A stretch of 64,000 bases of DNA, from assembly GCF_032911225.1 (NCBI RefSeq), contig NZ_CP136600.1:3472001-3536000 (forward strand), given 5' to 3'. The translations under genes and the position numbers were made by a program. Positions 53,383 through 62,054 of this stretch are shown piece by piece. Origin of the DNA: Thalassotalea fonticola (GTDB lineage Bacteria > Pseudomonadota > Gammaproteobacteria > Enterobacterales > Alteromonadaceae). The notes beneath the pieces are model-generated. The model did not search any database and was not told where the DNA came from. It saw nothing but the letters and a program-made list of their open reading frames with translations. Every line of letters begins with the position of its first letter. Position 1 is the stretch's first letter.

Positions 53383-55512
53383 TTATTGGCTAGAGGTTTG
53401 CATTACATCAGCAACTGATTGGCTCATTTTAGTATAAACAATACCGTCGCCGGTGCTATCAAAATCACTTTTTGGCAACGGGGAAAACCATGCATTTTGC
53501 AATTGATGTGGCGTATTGATGTCATAAGCAAGCAAGCCTTGTTCGGGCAAAGAGGATTTGCACACTATTGAATCACCTGATTGATGTAAATTTAGTTTTC
53601 GGTTGATAAAGCTAGAACTACAATACAATTTAGTTTCTTCAGGTTTTTCGGTAAAGTTTTTAAACTTCATTACTTGTGCATCCTTATCAGCGATAGCATA
53701 GTAGTGTTCATCAACTTTAGAGTATATTCCGCCTTGATAACCAGACGGTAATGATGATAACTGCTGAGTGCTGATTTGATAACGCATGAAATACCAGTCA
53801 TTATTTTTAATGGTTGAAAATAGTAGTGTATCTTTGTTCTGCCAACTTAATCCACTGATGGCGATATTATCAAGAGGCAGCTTTTCTATCTCGTAACTGA
53901 TTGTATCTGCAATAAATATTTGATTATCAGCCAAAATAGCTAATTGGTTGTCATCAGGTGAAAAAGCCAGGTGATATAGCTTTACCGGGTTCTTAAAAAA
54001 AGTTAGCTGTTGGCTTTCATTAGTGTCTATATTGGATACATAAACTTCAGCAGATGTTGATCGCTTAGATACAAATGCATATTTGTCACTGTTATTTGCT
54101 AGCGTGGGCAAGTAGTCCATCACTGATGAATTATCCAAACTGACAGCAGGAGTTTTTCCTATTAATGAGCGTGATTGGTAGTAAATATCTCTATTGAGTA
54201 AATAGGAAACAAACGAAAAGTCTTTACCATTATTAATTCTAGATACGTGCTTTACCCGAGAAGTATTACTGGCAAGAATGGACAAATTTTCACCTTTAAG
54301 GTTACTTTGCCATAACTCGTACGCAGGGTGAGGTGATGGATGAACAATCGTACTATTATCATGAGCCCAGCGAACCGAACGCATCAAATAAGGTAATTGC
54401 ACTGTTTTAGTTAATCGTGAATCTTGAATATCGAGGGTGTAAATACGTGTTTGCGGCGAAAATTCACTATTAAGCAATATTAAACGTTCACCATTAGGCG
54501 ATATATCAAACGCATAGTTACCAAGCCCACTAGTAATCGGCTGATTTACAATGTCTTTTTGCATCGTTTGTAAATCAACTCGAAATACTTGGTAGCCATT
54601 TGTATTCGATTGGCGATCATTAAAATAGAAAGATTGACCATTTGGAGAGAATACAAATTGAGGGCTACTGTCTGCGCCACATTCACTAATCGCTTGCCAC
54701 GACTTTACATTCTTAATGTCACTTAATGCTGACCAATATATGATGCAAACGTGATTGTGTTGATATAAAAAGGCTATTTTATCCTCAATAGGTGACCAAA
54801 CTGGCTTAGACAGTTTTCCTCTGGGATGGGAGATACTTTGCTTGTTTTTAGATTTTAAGTTTTCAATATTGATATAAGCACGTTTCCCTTCGTGCTGTTT
54901 AGTATATGCTAGTTTTGTTAAATCAGGAGATACCGATGGGTTTAGTTCCTCTGCAACCTCTCGCGTTAATGGTCTAATTTGTTTAGTCTCTAATGCCGTG
55001 GTGTTATCACTATACCAATACGCTTTGTAAATCATCGCGACTAAGAAAAAAATAATTCCAACAACAATCGCTAAACTTTTGTTATTCGTCTTAGTTGCCT
55101 TGTAGTTACCTTCGTGATTATGACTAATGGCAGAGTTGTCAAAATGCTGATTAAGTTGCTCAGTTTCTTTGGTGTTATTTATCGTTTGGATAGCATCATC
55201 AATCGCGGTAAATTCTGCGACCATGCGATAGCCTTTTTTGGGTACAGTGATGATGAATTGCGGATACTTAGGGTCGTCATCTAATACTTTTCGCACTTTA
55301 ACTAAAGTACGACTTATGGCATTTTCTGTAACAATAGTGCCAGACCACACGTTATCCATAAGCTCATCTTTGCTAATGACGCGATGATGGTTTAGACAAA
55401 AATACACCAACAAATCATAAACTTTAGGTGCAAGTGGAATTTGAACGCCTGATTTAATAAGTAGTTGATTATTGGTATCGATACAAATATCGTTGTACTG
55501 AAGGTAACGCAA
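53383..55512 (-). CDS. CadC-like membrane-bound regulator with TolB-type beta-propeller
   Basis: The 709-residue protein has an OmpR/ToxR winged-helix DNA-binding domain (about 1-100, with LAPKVYDLLVYFCLNHHRVI and VTENAISRTLVKVRKVLDDD), a Ser/Asn-rich linker, one TM helix (about 147-165, IVVGIIFFLVAMIYKAYW), and a periplasmic domain of repeated TolB/WD40-like blades (RPLTREVAEELNPSVSPDLT, VWSPIEDKIAFLYQH, VFSPNGQSFYFND, FSPDDNQLAIL). It is a one-component transmembrane regulator. Translation starts at a TTG supported by GGAG five bases before it. By position it should control the downstream ABC exporter and perhaps the divergent DJ-1 gene. Confidence 0.9.
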   Translation of the reverse strand: MRYLQYNDICIDTNNQLLIKSGVQIPLAPKVYDLLVYFCLNHHRVISKDELMDNVWSGTIVTENAISRTLVKVRKVLDDDPKYPQFIITVPKKGYRMVAEFTAIDDAIQTINNTKETEQLNQHFDNSAISHNHEGNYKATKTNNKSLAIVVGIIFFLVAMIYKAYWYSDNTTALETKQIRPLTREVAEELNPSVSPDLTKLAYTKQHEGKRAYINIENLKSKNKQSISHPRGKLSKPVWSPIEDKIAFLYQHNHVCIIYWSALSDIKNVKSWQAISECGADSSPQFVFSPNGQSFYFNDRQSNTNGYQVFRVDLQTMQKDIVNQPITSGLGNYAFDISPNGERLILLNSEFSPQTRIYTLDIQDSRLTKTVQLPYLMRSVRWAHDNSTIVHPSPHPAYELWQSNLKGENLSILASNTSRVKHVSRINNGKDFSFVSYLLNRDIYYQSRSLIGKTPAVSLDNSSVMDYLPTLANNSDKYAFVSKRSTSAEVYVSNIDTNESQQLTFFKNPVKLYHLAFSPDDNQLAILADNQIFIADTISYEIEKLPLDNIAISGLSWQNKDTLLFSTIKNNDWYFMRYQISTQQLSSLPSGYQGGIYSKVDEHYYAIADKDAQVMKFKNFTEKPEETKLYCSSSFINRKLNLHQSGDSIVCKSSLPEQGLLAYDINTPHQLQNAWFSPLPKSDFDSTGDGIVYTKMSQSVADVMQTSSQ

Positions 55513-55849
55513 AGCGACTCCGGCTTTTATCTTTATAGCTTTTCTTTTAACGTATTAATGTTTAGCGCAGCTATAGTTCTTTTTAAGTGTACCCATACTA
55601 CTTCACTTCAATTCGTATAGTAAATGCATTCACAAAACTTTTACAATTAAACGTTTTGACACTTAGCCGATTGCTTTCAATACGCAAAATTTTGTTATAA
55701 ATAAATATCTAATCACTTGAAAAATAAAGTAATCATTACTTGGTCACAACTTTTTCATCTTAATTCCGATCTTGTTCATTCTTTTTGTTTATAAGCCAGT
55801 TAACGTAACGTTTGTCATTTAATATTAATAACCCAAAAGAGAGAAAATA
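55513..55849. other. Divergent intergenic region, nothing firm
   Basis: This 337-bp gap separates the CadC-like gene from the divergent DJ-1 gene and must contain both promoters. TTGACA occurs at 55655-55660 without a convincing -10. No gene, strong palindrome or repeat was seen. Confidence 0.5.
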
Positions 55850-56647
55850 ATGCTAAAACGTATGCTGCAACAACAAACATCAATGAAATACCACGCCCTG
55901 TGGATCATGCTTGCTATGTCTTTTTACTTTATTTGCGGCAGTGTTATTGCTGCGCAAGTGAGTGGAGCAAAACAAGACATTGTTAATGATAAGGTGCTTA
56001 TTGTTGTATCCAGTGACAAATATGGTTATTGGTTACCAGAAGTACTAGAGCCTTATCAAATATTACAACAGGCGGGTTTTGAAATAGATATCGCCAGCCC
56101 TAAGGGTGGTGAAGGAACCGCGAGAGGTTCGTCTCGATTGTCTAATAAGCAAAAAAAGTGGTTTGAAAACTCTACCTTACAAAATAAATTGTTACAGAGC
56201 ATGCCATTAGCAATCATAGATAGTAATCAGTATATCGCCATATATTTTGCCGGTGGGGCCGGGCCAATGTTTGATTTAGTCAATGAATATGACGCACAAA
56301 GAGTTACTAGAGAAATATATGAGGCCGGCGGTATAGTGTCTGCTGATTGTCATGGTCCTGCTGCGCTTTTAAATGTTAAATTATCGAATGGTCAGCGCCT
56401 AATTGCTGACAAAGAAGTAACGGGCAAATCTAATATAGAAGAAGGTCGTTGGGCACTCAGTAATTACCCTTTCTTGTTAGAAGATAAACTTACTGAGGTA
56501 AGTAAAAAGTACAGTGCAAAGGGAAAAGGGAAGGTTCATGTAGTGGTTGATCAACGCGTTATTACCGGACAAAACCCTGCTTCAGCAGCCCCTATGGCTG
56601 AAGCATTGTTATCACAATTGAGCTTGCTGGTTGCAATAATTAAGTAA
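55850..56647 (+). CDS. Exported DJ-1/PfpI family protein (Hsp31-like)
   Basis: The 265-residue protein has an N-terminal hydrophobic segment (WIMLAMSFYFICGSVIAA, about 18-36) and a DJ-1/PfpI domain. The nucleophile elbow with the reactive Cys is SADCHGPAALLN; GFEIDIASPKGG and IAIYFAGGAGPMFDL are the usual Hsp31/GATase1-like strands. Cytosolic relatives act as glyoxalases, chaperones or deglycases; this one appears exported. AAGAGAG lies about seven bases before the ATG at 55850, though an in-frame ATG at 55883 would give a neater signal peptide. It is divergent from the CadC-like regulator and 8 bp upstream of a small secreted protein. Confidence 0.87.
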   Translation: MLKRMLQQQTSMKYHALWIMLAMSFYFICGSVIAAQVSGAKQDIVNDKVLIVVSSDKYGYWLPEVLEPYQILQQAGFEIDIASPKGGEGTARGSSRLSNKQKKWFENSTLQNKLLQSMPLAIIDSNQYIAIYFAGGAGPMFDLVNEYDAQRVTREIYEAGGIVSADCHGPAALLNVKLSNGQRLIADKEVTGKSNIEEGRWALSNYPFLLEDKLTEVSKKYSAKGKGKVHVVVDQRVITGQNPASAAPMAEALLSQLSLLVAIIK

Positions 56648-56655
56648 GGATCTCT

Positions 56656-57048
56656 ATGTTAAAAGTTACCATGCTATTCATAGTAATCTTCAGCAGTGCA
56701 TTGCATGCTGATGAAATTGAAAATAAACACTTAGATGGCGCATTTGGGCGAATATTAAAGATAGAGAATGATGAAAATAACTTTACTGAAAAGTTCAGTA
56801 GTACTTATATCATCATGCATAAAAAGTTATATGGCCCTAATGCCTACCTGAGTCAATTTAGATGTCTAGACGGTGTGGCGAATGAGTCAAAAGCAGCATT
56901 ATTAGTTAGTGCTATCAATTCAACCGATAATACTCGTTGGACATATTTAATAAAAATGGCTTATGAAGAATCGCAGTGGCAAGTTATATCTATTGGCACT
57001 TATGATAAAATAAATTTTGAAAAAAATAAGAACAGTTATTTACAGTAA
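56656..57048 (+). CDS. Small secreted protein of unknown function
   Basis: The 130-residue product begins with a signal peptide (MLKVTMLFIVIFSSALHA, before DE). The mature part is about 112 residues, of mixed polarity, with one Cys (QFRCLDGVANES) and a strand-rich end (WTYLIKMAYEESQWQVISIG), like a small NTF2- or lipocalin-like fold, but no family was recognised. It is 8 bp after the DJ-1 gene with AAGGATC before the ATG, so the two form an operon. Confidence 0.72.
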   Translation: MLKVTMLFIVIFSSALHADEIENKHLDGAFGRILKIENDENNFTEKFSSTYIIMHKKLYGPNAYLSQFRCLDGVANESKAALLVSAINSTDNTRWTYLIKMAYEESQWQVISIGTYDKINFEKNKNSYLQ

Positions 57049-57126
57049 TGAGCCAGTTACCGTAGACAGTCATTAACGTTTTTTGGTACACCTACACTCG
57101 ATGAAGTGCTTTTTACCTTTATCTAA

Positions 57127-57305
57127 TTTGATGGAGTATAGATACGACAACTTGTGCAAAATTAAAATGATATAAACTTATGTTTGTAAACGATAAAATA
57201 GATTAATGGTTTTGATAAAAATTGTAATGGCAATGAATACAAATTAAATATTGAACAGTGCTAAACTTTTACCTCCCTGTATTAACACTGGAGCTTTAAA
57301 TGCAA
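57127..57305. repeat. Right copy of the diverged direct repeat flanking the ABC/CadC block
   Basis: This segment, matched to 48551-48708, includes the region just upstream of the MDR oxidoreductase start. The preserved GAACAGTG-TAAACTTTTACCT block may be the core of its promoter or leader. Confidence 0.7.
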
Positions 57306-58337
57306 CATCAACAAGCGTGGATAATTAATGAGTATGCAAAGGGTGACTTAACCGGTAATGAATTGTCACTTGTTAAAATACCACAGCCAGATTTAAATGA
57401 CGGTGAAGTATTAATTAAAACCTTATTGTTGAGTTTAGATCCCTCTAACCGTTTATGGCTAAGTGAAGAGAAAGATTATTTACCACAACTACAGATTGGC
57501 GACGTAATGCGCGGTTTGGTAGTTGGCAGAGTAGAAGAGTCTAAAGACGATCACTTTAAGGTAGGCGATCATGTTTTCGCCATGCTTGGCTGGCAACAGT
57601 ACGCTGTAGTTTCTGCTAAGCAATTAACCGCGCAAAATGCGGCTATTAAATTTACTCCACATCCAGAAATACCACTTGAAGCTTATGTTTCTGCTCTAGG
57701 GTTAACAGGCTGGACAGCCTATGTTGGCATGCACCATATTGGTAATGTTAACCCCGGTAGTAAAGTGCTTGTTTCTGGGGCCGCTGGTGCGACAGGCCTG
57801 GCGGCATGTCAAATTGCTAAAGCAACTGGTTGTTATACGGTTGGTATTGCCGGCTCAGAGCAGAAATGTGATTTACTACGTTCAAAGTTTGAGCTGGATG
57901 GCACTATCGATTATCGCAATGAACAAGACTTATCTGCAGCGATGAAAGCCCAGTTTCCGAATGGCATCGATGTGTTTTTCGATAACGTTGGTGGTGAGAT
58001 GCTTGATGCAGCTCTTGAAAATATGGCAATGAATGGCGTGGTTGTTGTTTCTGGCAGTATTTCTCAATATCAGACCTTGGAAGAAAAAGACAAAGTCTAT
58101 GGCTTGAAAAATACCTTTATGCTGGCGAGTAAGCGTTTGCGCATGGAAGGTTTTTTAATACTGGATTACTTAGAGCAAATGGACTCGATTTTACCAACCA
58201 TGGAGCAATGGTTGCTTGAAGGTAAACTACAATATCGAAATACTATTGTCGATGGCTTAGAAAATGCGCAAACGGCATTACCAAGATTATTTTCGGGTAA
58301 AAACACCGGCAAACTTGTTATAAATGTTGCTGGTTAA
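57300..58337 (+). CDS. NADP-dependent MDR oxidoreductase, CurA/leukotriene-B4-dehydrogenase type
   Basis: The 345-residue protein is a zinc-free medium-chain dehydrogenase/reductase of the PTGR/CurA (YncB) group, which reduces alpha,beta-unsaturated carbonyls with NADPH. It shows the nucleotide-binding motif VSGAAGATGLAACQIAKATG, the YVSALGLTGWTAYVGMHHIG segment, and FDNVGGEMLDAALENM, all typical of the group. No zinc-ligand cysteines are present. The gene stands alone, and the segment before it is duplicated at 48.6 kb. Confidence 0.92.
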   Translation: MQHQQAWIINEYAKGDLTGNELSLVKIPQPDLNDGEVLIKTLLLSLDPSNRLWLSEEKDYLPQLQIGDVMRGLVVGRVEESKDDHFKVGDHVFAMLGWQQYAVVSAKQLTAQNAAIKFTPHPEIPLEAYVSALGLTGWTAYVGMHHIGNVNPGSKVLVSGAAGATGLAACQIAKATGCYTVGIAGSEQKCDLLRSKFELDGTIDYRNEQDLSAAMKAQFPNGIDVFFDNVGGEMLDAALENMAMNGVVVVSGSISQYQTLEEKDKVYGLKNTFMLASKRLRMEGFLILDYLEQMDSILPTMEQWLLEGKLQYRNTIVDGLENAQTALPRLFSGKNTGKLVINVAG

Positions 58338-58408
58338 AATTGAAAGAAAACCATGCTTACCGGAATGTAAACATGGTATTTATACTTTAAATACGACTGG
58401 CAGATTAA

Positions 58409-60241
58409 CTATTCAACCGTAACTGATTTTGCCAAATTGCGCGGTTGATCAACATCCGTACCTTTAATTATGGCTACATAATAGGACAACAATTGTAGGG
58501 GTAGGGTATACACAATTGGCGCAATAACATCATCACAGTGTGGCACGTTAATGACCTTCATTGTATCGTCACTGGCAAACTTTGCGTCAACATCGGCAAA
58601 TACATACATTAAACCACCACGGGCACGTACTTCTTCCACATTTGATTTTAGTTTTTCAATCAAGTCATTGCGCGGCGCTACTACGATAACTGGCATGTCA
58701 GCATCGATAAGGGCCAATGGACCATGTTTTAGTTCACCTGCGGCATAAGCTTCGGCGTGAATGTATGAAATTTCTTTTAGCTTTAATGCACCTTCCATGG
58801 CGATAGGATATTGATCGCCACGCCCTAAAAATAATGAATGGTGTTTGTCGGCGAAATCTTCAGCTAAATCTTCAATGCTACTTGCCAAAGTCAGTACTTC
58901 TTCAAGCTTATTCGGTAAGCTCATTAGTGAGGTAACAATGTCTTTTTGTGCTTCATCATCCATGCATTTGTGCTGGCCAATGGCGATAGTCATCATCATT
59001 AACCCTACTAGCTGGGTGGTAAAAGCTTTCGTTGAAGCAACACCAATTTCGGCGCCCGCTTTAGTCATAAAGGCTAAGTCTGATTCACGCACCAGTGAAG
59101 AACCCGGAACATTACATATGCTAAGGCTGGCGCGATAGCCAAGATCTTTAGCTAAACGTAATGCTGCTAACGTATCGGCTGTTTCACCCGACTGAGAAAT
59201 AGTAACAATCATGGCGTTTTTAGGAACAAATGATTTGCGATATCTGAACTCGCTGGCAATTTCAATGTTACACGATACGCCGGCGTGTTCTTCTAACCAG
59301 TAGCGGGCAACCATGCCTGAATGGTAAGACGTACCACAGGCAATAATCTGCACATGTTCTATGTCTTTAAAAATTTTATCTGCATCAGGACCAAACGCAT
59401 CGCTATTAATTTTGCCATCGGTGAAACGGCCTTCTAAAGTGTTACGAATAGCGGTTGGCTGTTCATAAGTTTCTTTAAGCATAAAGTGGCGATACTCACC
59501 TTTATCACCCGCGTCATGACTAACCGATGCTTCAGTAATTTCACGTTCAACGCTGTTACCATCTTTATCTAATATGTTTACCTCAAAACGCGTGATTTCA
59601 GCCACGTCGCCTTCTTCTAAATAGGCAAAGCGACGAGTAACCGGTAATAAGGCCATCATATCTGAGGCTAAAAAGTTTTCGCCTAAACCGTAACCAATAA
59701 CCAATGGGCTACCAGAGCGGGCAACAACAACCCTGTCTTTATCATTGGTATCCATTATTACCGTGCCGTATGCACCTTCAAATTGCTTGCTGGCGTTTTG
59801 CACGGCTTCGAGTAATGATTGAGCCGTTTTCAATTGGTGATGAACCAAATGACCAATAACTTCGGTATCAGTTTCAGAAACAAAGACATAACCTAAGGCT
59901 TGCAATTGTTCTCTCAGTTCTTGGTGGTTTTCAATAATACCATTGTGTACTACGGCTATGTTATTTCCTGAAACATGTGGATGAGCGTTAGCTTCGCTTG
60001 GTACACCATGCGTTGCCCAGCGAGTGTGAGCGATTCCGGTACCACCATGTACAGGTGTTTCATCTAAGGCATTTGATAATTCTTGTACTTTACCTAAACG
60101 GCGTACTCGTTGGAGGCTATTATCGCTGCCAATTACAGCAACACCGGCTGAATCATAGCCTCGATACTCTAAACGGCGCAAGCCTTCTACTAAGATGTCT
60201 GCTACATCACGCTGTGCTACCGCACCAACTATTCCACACAT
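58409..60241 (-). CDS. glmS: Glutamine-fructose-6-phosphate aminotransferase (isomerizing)
   Basis: GlmS makes glucosamine-6-phosphate, the first step to UDP-GlcNAc for cell wall and LPS. The 610-residue protein matches the E. coli length (609). The N-terminal nucleophile Cys2 is in [12 protein letters not shown], with [12 protein letters not shown] and [17 protein letters not shown] of the glutaminase domain. Two SIS domains follow ([31 protein letters not shown], and [20 protein letters not shown]), ending in [11 protein letters not shown]. It is 24 bp downstream of a DeoR-family gene and cotranscribed with it. Confidence 0.97.
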   Translation of the reverse strand: MCGIVGAVAQRDVADILVEGLRRLEYRGYDSAGVAVIGSDNSLQRVRRLGKVQELSNALDETPVHGGTGIAHTRWATHGVPSEANAHPHVSGNNIAVVHNGIIENHQELREQLQALGYVFVSETDTEVIGHLVHHQLKTAQSLLEAVQNASKQFEGAYGTVIMDTNDKDRVVVARSGSPLVIGYGLGENFLASDMMALLPVTRRFAYLEEGDVAEITRFEVNILDKDGNSVEREITEASVSHDAGDKGEYRHFMLKETYEQPTAIRNTLEGRFTDGKINSDAFGPDADKIFKDIEHVQIIACGTSYHSGMVARYWLEEHAGVSCNIEIASEFRYRKSFVPKNAMIVTISQSGETADTLAALRLAKDLGYRASLSICNVPGSSLVRESDLAFMTKAGAEIGVASTKAFTTQLVGLMMMTIAIGQHKCMDDEAQKDIVTSLMSLPNKLEEVLTLASSIEDLAEDFADKHHSLFLGRGDQYPIAMEGALKLKEISYIHAEAYAAGELKHGPLALIDADMPVIVVAPRNDLIEKLKSNVEEVRARGGLMYVFADVDAKFASDDTMKVINVPHCDDVIAPIVYTLPLQLLSYYVAIIKGTDVDQPRNLAKSVTVE

Positions 60242-60265
60242 ATTAAACCCTTAAAATTGTTATAA

Positions 60266-61027
60266 TTAATTATATTTTGCACAAATCAGTTGAATGCCCT
60301 GTGCTTTAATTTTGTTTTGTAATTCTGTTGATAAACCATCATCGGTGATCAGCGTGTCTATGCTGTGCCATGGTAATTCTAAATTTGGAATTCTTCGCCC
60401 TATCTTTTCTGACTCAACCACAACAATTACCTCGCGTGCGACTTCGCTCATTACTTGTGAGAGACCAATTAGCTCATTAAATGTTGTCGTGCCACGATCT
60501 ATATCGATACCGTCTGCACCAATAAATAATTGATCAAAGTCATATGATCTTAGTACCAATTCAGCCACTTTTCCTTGAAATGCCTCAGAACTTGCATCCC
60601 AAGTGCCACCGGTCATCAATAGAGTTGGCTCGTTTTCTAATTCATTCAAAGAATTAGCAATTGATAATGAGTTTGTCATTACCACTAGGCCTTTTTTTAA
60701 TTTGAGCTCAGGGATAATCGCTGCCGTTGTTCTGCCACTATCAATAATGATGCGATTGTGATCACGAACATGCTTTGCTGCTTCTATAGCAATGGCAACT
60801 TTTTGCTTAGAGATTTTTTCAGAAGACGTTATTTCTTTAGGTAAAGGTACTGCGCCGCCATAACGGCGTAAGAGTAGCCCACTTTTCTCTAATGCTGATA
60901 AGTCCTTGCGAATGGTCACTTCAGATGTTTCAAATTGAACTGACAATTGATCAACACTCACTTCGCCGGTTTCGGTTAACTGGCTAAGAATATTGTGACG
61001 TCGCTGCTGAGTGTTTCTTTTTGACAT
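60266..61027 (-). CDS. DeoR/GlpR family regulator upstream of glmS
   Basis: The 253-residue protein has the DeoR winged helix-turn-helix (QQRRHNILSQLTETGEVSVD, TSEVTIRKDLSALEKSGLL, RRYGGA) and a sugar-phosphate-binding C-terminal domain (IIDSGRTTAAIIPEL, LLMTGGTWDASSEAFQG, FIGADGIDIDRGTTTFNE). Placed 24 bp before glmS, it is likely to sense an amino-sugar or hexose phosphate and regulate the pair; this arrangement recurs in related marine bacteria. The effector is inferred. Confidence 0.9.
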   Translation of the reverse strand: MSKRNTQQRRHNILSQLTETGEVSVDQLSVQFETSEVTIRKDLSALEKSGLLLRRYGGAVPLPKEITSSEKISKQKVAIAIEAAKHVRDHNRIIIDSGRTTAAIIPELKLKKGLVVMTNSLSIANSLNELENEPTLLMTGGTWDASSEAFQGKVAELVLRSYDFDQLFIGADGIDIDRGTTTFNELIGLSQVMSEVAREVIVVVESEKIGRRIPNLELPWHSIDTLITDDGLSTELQNKIKAQGIQLICAKYN

Positions 61028-61169
61028 AAGTTTCAGTTTATCGGCGTAAGTTTCGTTTCGAAAGAAGTGGGATTAAAACAAAACTTAAGTAAGAATGCAA
61101 ATCAAATTGCTATAAATTAGGAATTCCTTTGCCTGTAAGCCGGCAAAATGTTAAATTGCCTTAATAATC

Positions 61170-61179
61170 TGTATATACA
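61170..61179. promoter_or_regulatory. HutC-type operator TGTATATACA
   Basis: The perfect palindrome TGTATATACA lies 64 bp before hutG and fits the TGTA-N2-TACA sites described for the histidine-utilisation repressor HutC. No hutC gene is visible in the window. Confidence 0.5.
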
Positions 61180-61243
61180 ACTTGTGAGTGTTGATATTTA
61201 TTCAATACAAATAAGCTCTTTTGAACTGCAACGTTAGGTTTTT

Positions 61244-62035
61244 ATGACACATTCTACGTATACCTTAATAACCGGTCGAATCCCGCTATTAATTAGCATG
61301 CCGCATAATGGTGAAGAGATCCCGGATGATATTAAAGCTAAGATGACTGACATCGGTTTATCTGTGCAAGATACTGATTGGTACATGGATAAGCTTTATG
61401 ATTTTGCTGTTGAGCTTGGCGCATATATTTTAATGCCTAAATATAGTCGCTATGTTATTGATTTAAACAGAGATCCTGCCGGCATAAATTTATACCCTGG
61501 CAGTGATACTACTGAGCTTTGTCCAACCACAAGTTTTGAGTCCAAAGCGCTATATTTACCCGGTCAACTACCTGACGAAGCTGAAAACGAGCGCCGGGTT
61601 AAACTTTATTGGCAGCCATATCATCAAGCCATTTCATCAACTTTAGATAAGATACAACAACAATTTGGTAAAGCCGTAATGCTTGAAGCACATTCAATTG
61701 CATCTGTAGTGCCAAGGTTTTTTGATGGACAACTACCGGATTTCAATTTTGGTACCAACAATGGAGTAAGTTGTGCTAGCGCATTAGTTGCAGCAATTGA
61801 AGCGGTTGATTACTCACCTTACAGTCAAGTAACTAACGGTCGTTTTAAAGGTGGCTATATCACCAGAGCTTATGCAGATTTAGAGCGTAACATCCATACT
61901 TTGCAACTTGAGCTGTCGCAACGAACTTACCTAAACGAAGAATCGTTAACCTATAATGAGCAGCAGGCTGATTTAGTTAAGCCTAAGTTAGCAATGATTG
62001 TCGATGCTATGGCAAAGTTTGCCTTAACCAGTTAA
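61244..62035 (+). CDS. hutG: N-formylglutamate deformylase
   Basis: HutG hydrolyses N-formylglutamate to glutamate and formate, the last step of the five-step histidine pathway. The 263-residue protein belongs to the N-formylglutamate amidohydrolase family: ITGRIPLLISMPHNGEEIPDD at the start, TDWYMDKLYDFA, RYVIDLNRDPAG, AVMLEAHSIASVVPRFFDG, and GRFKGGYITRAYADLERNIHTLQLELSQRTYLNE with zinc-binding Glu and His candidates. It precedes hutF by 19 bp, and these two always act in sequence (HutF then HutG), so the operon is coherent. hutH, hutU and hutI are not in this window. Confidence 0.93.
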   Translation: MTHSTYTLITGRIPLLISMPHNGEEIPDDIKAKMTDIGLSVQDTDWYMDKLYDFAVELGAYILMPKYSRYVIDLNRDPAGINLYPGSDTTELCPTTSFESKALYLPGQLPDEAENERRVKLYWQPYHQAISSTLDKIQQQFGKAVMLEAHSIASVVPRFFDGQLPDFNFGTNNGVSCASALVAAIEAVDYSPYSQVTNGRFKGGYITRAYADLERNIHTLQLELSQRTYLNEESLTYNEQQADLVKPKLAMIVDAMAKFALTS

Positions 62036-62054
62036 CCAATAAAATAGATTTATT

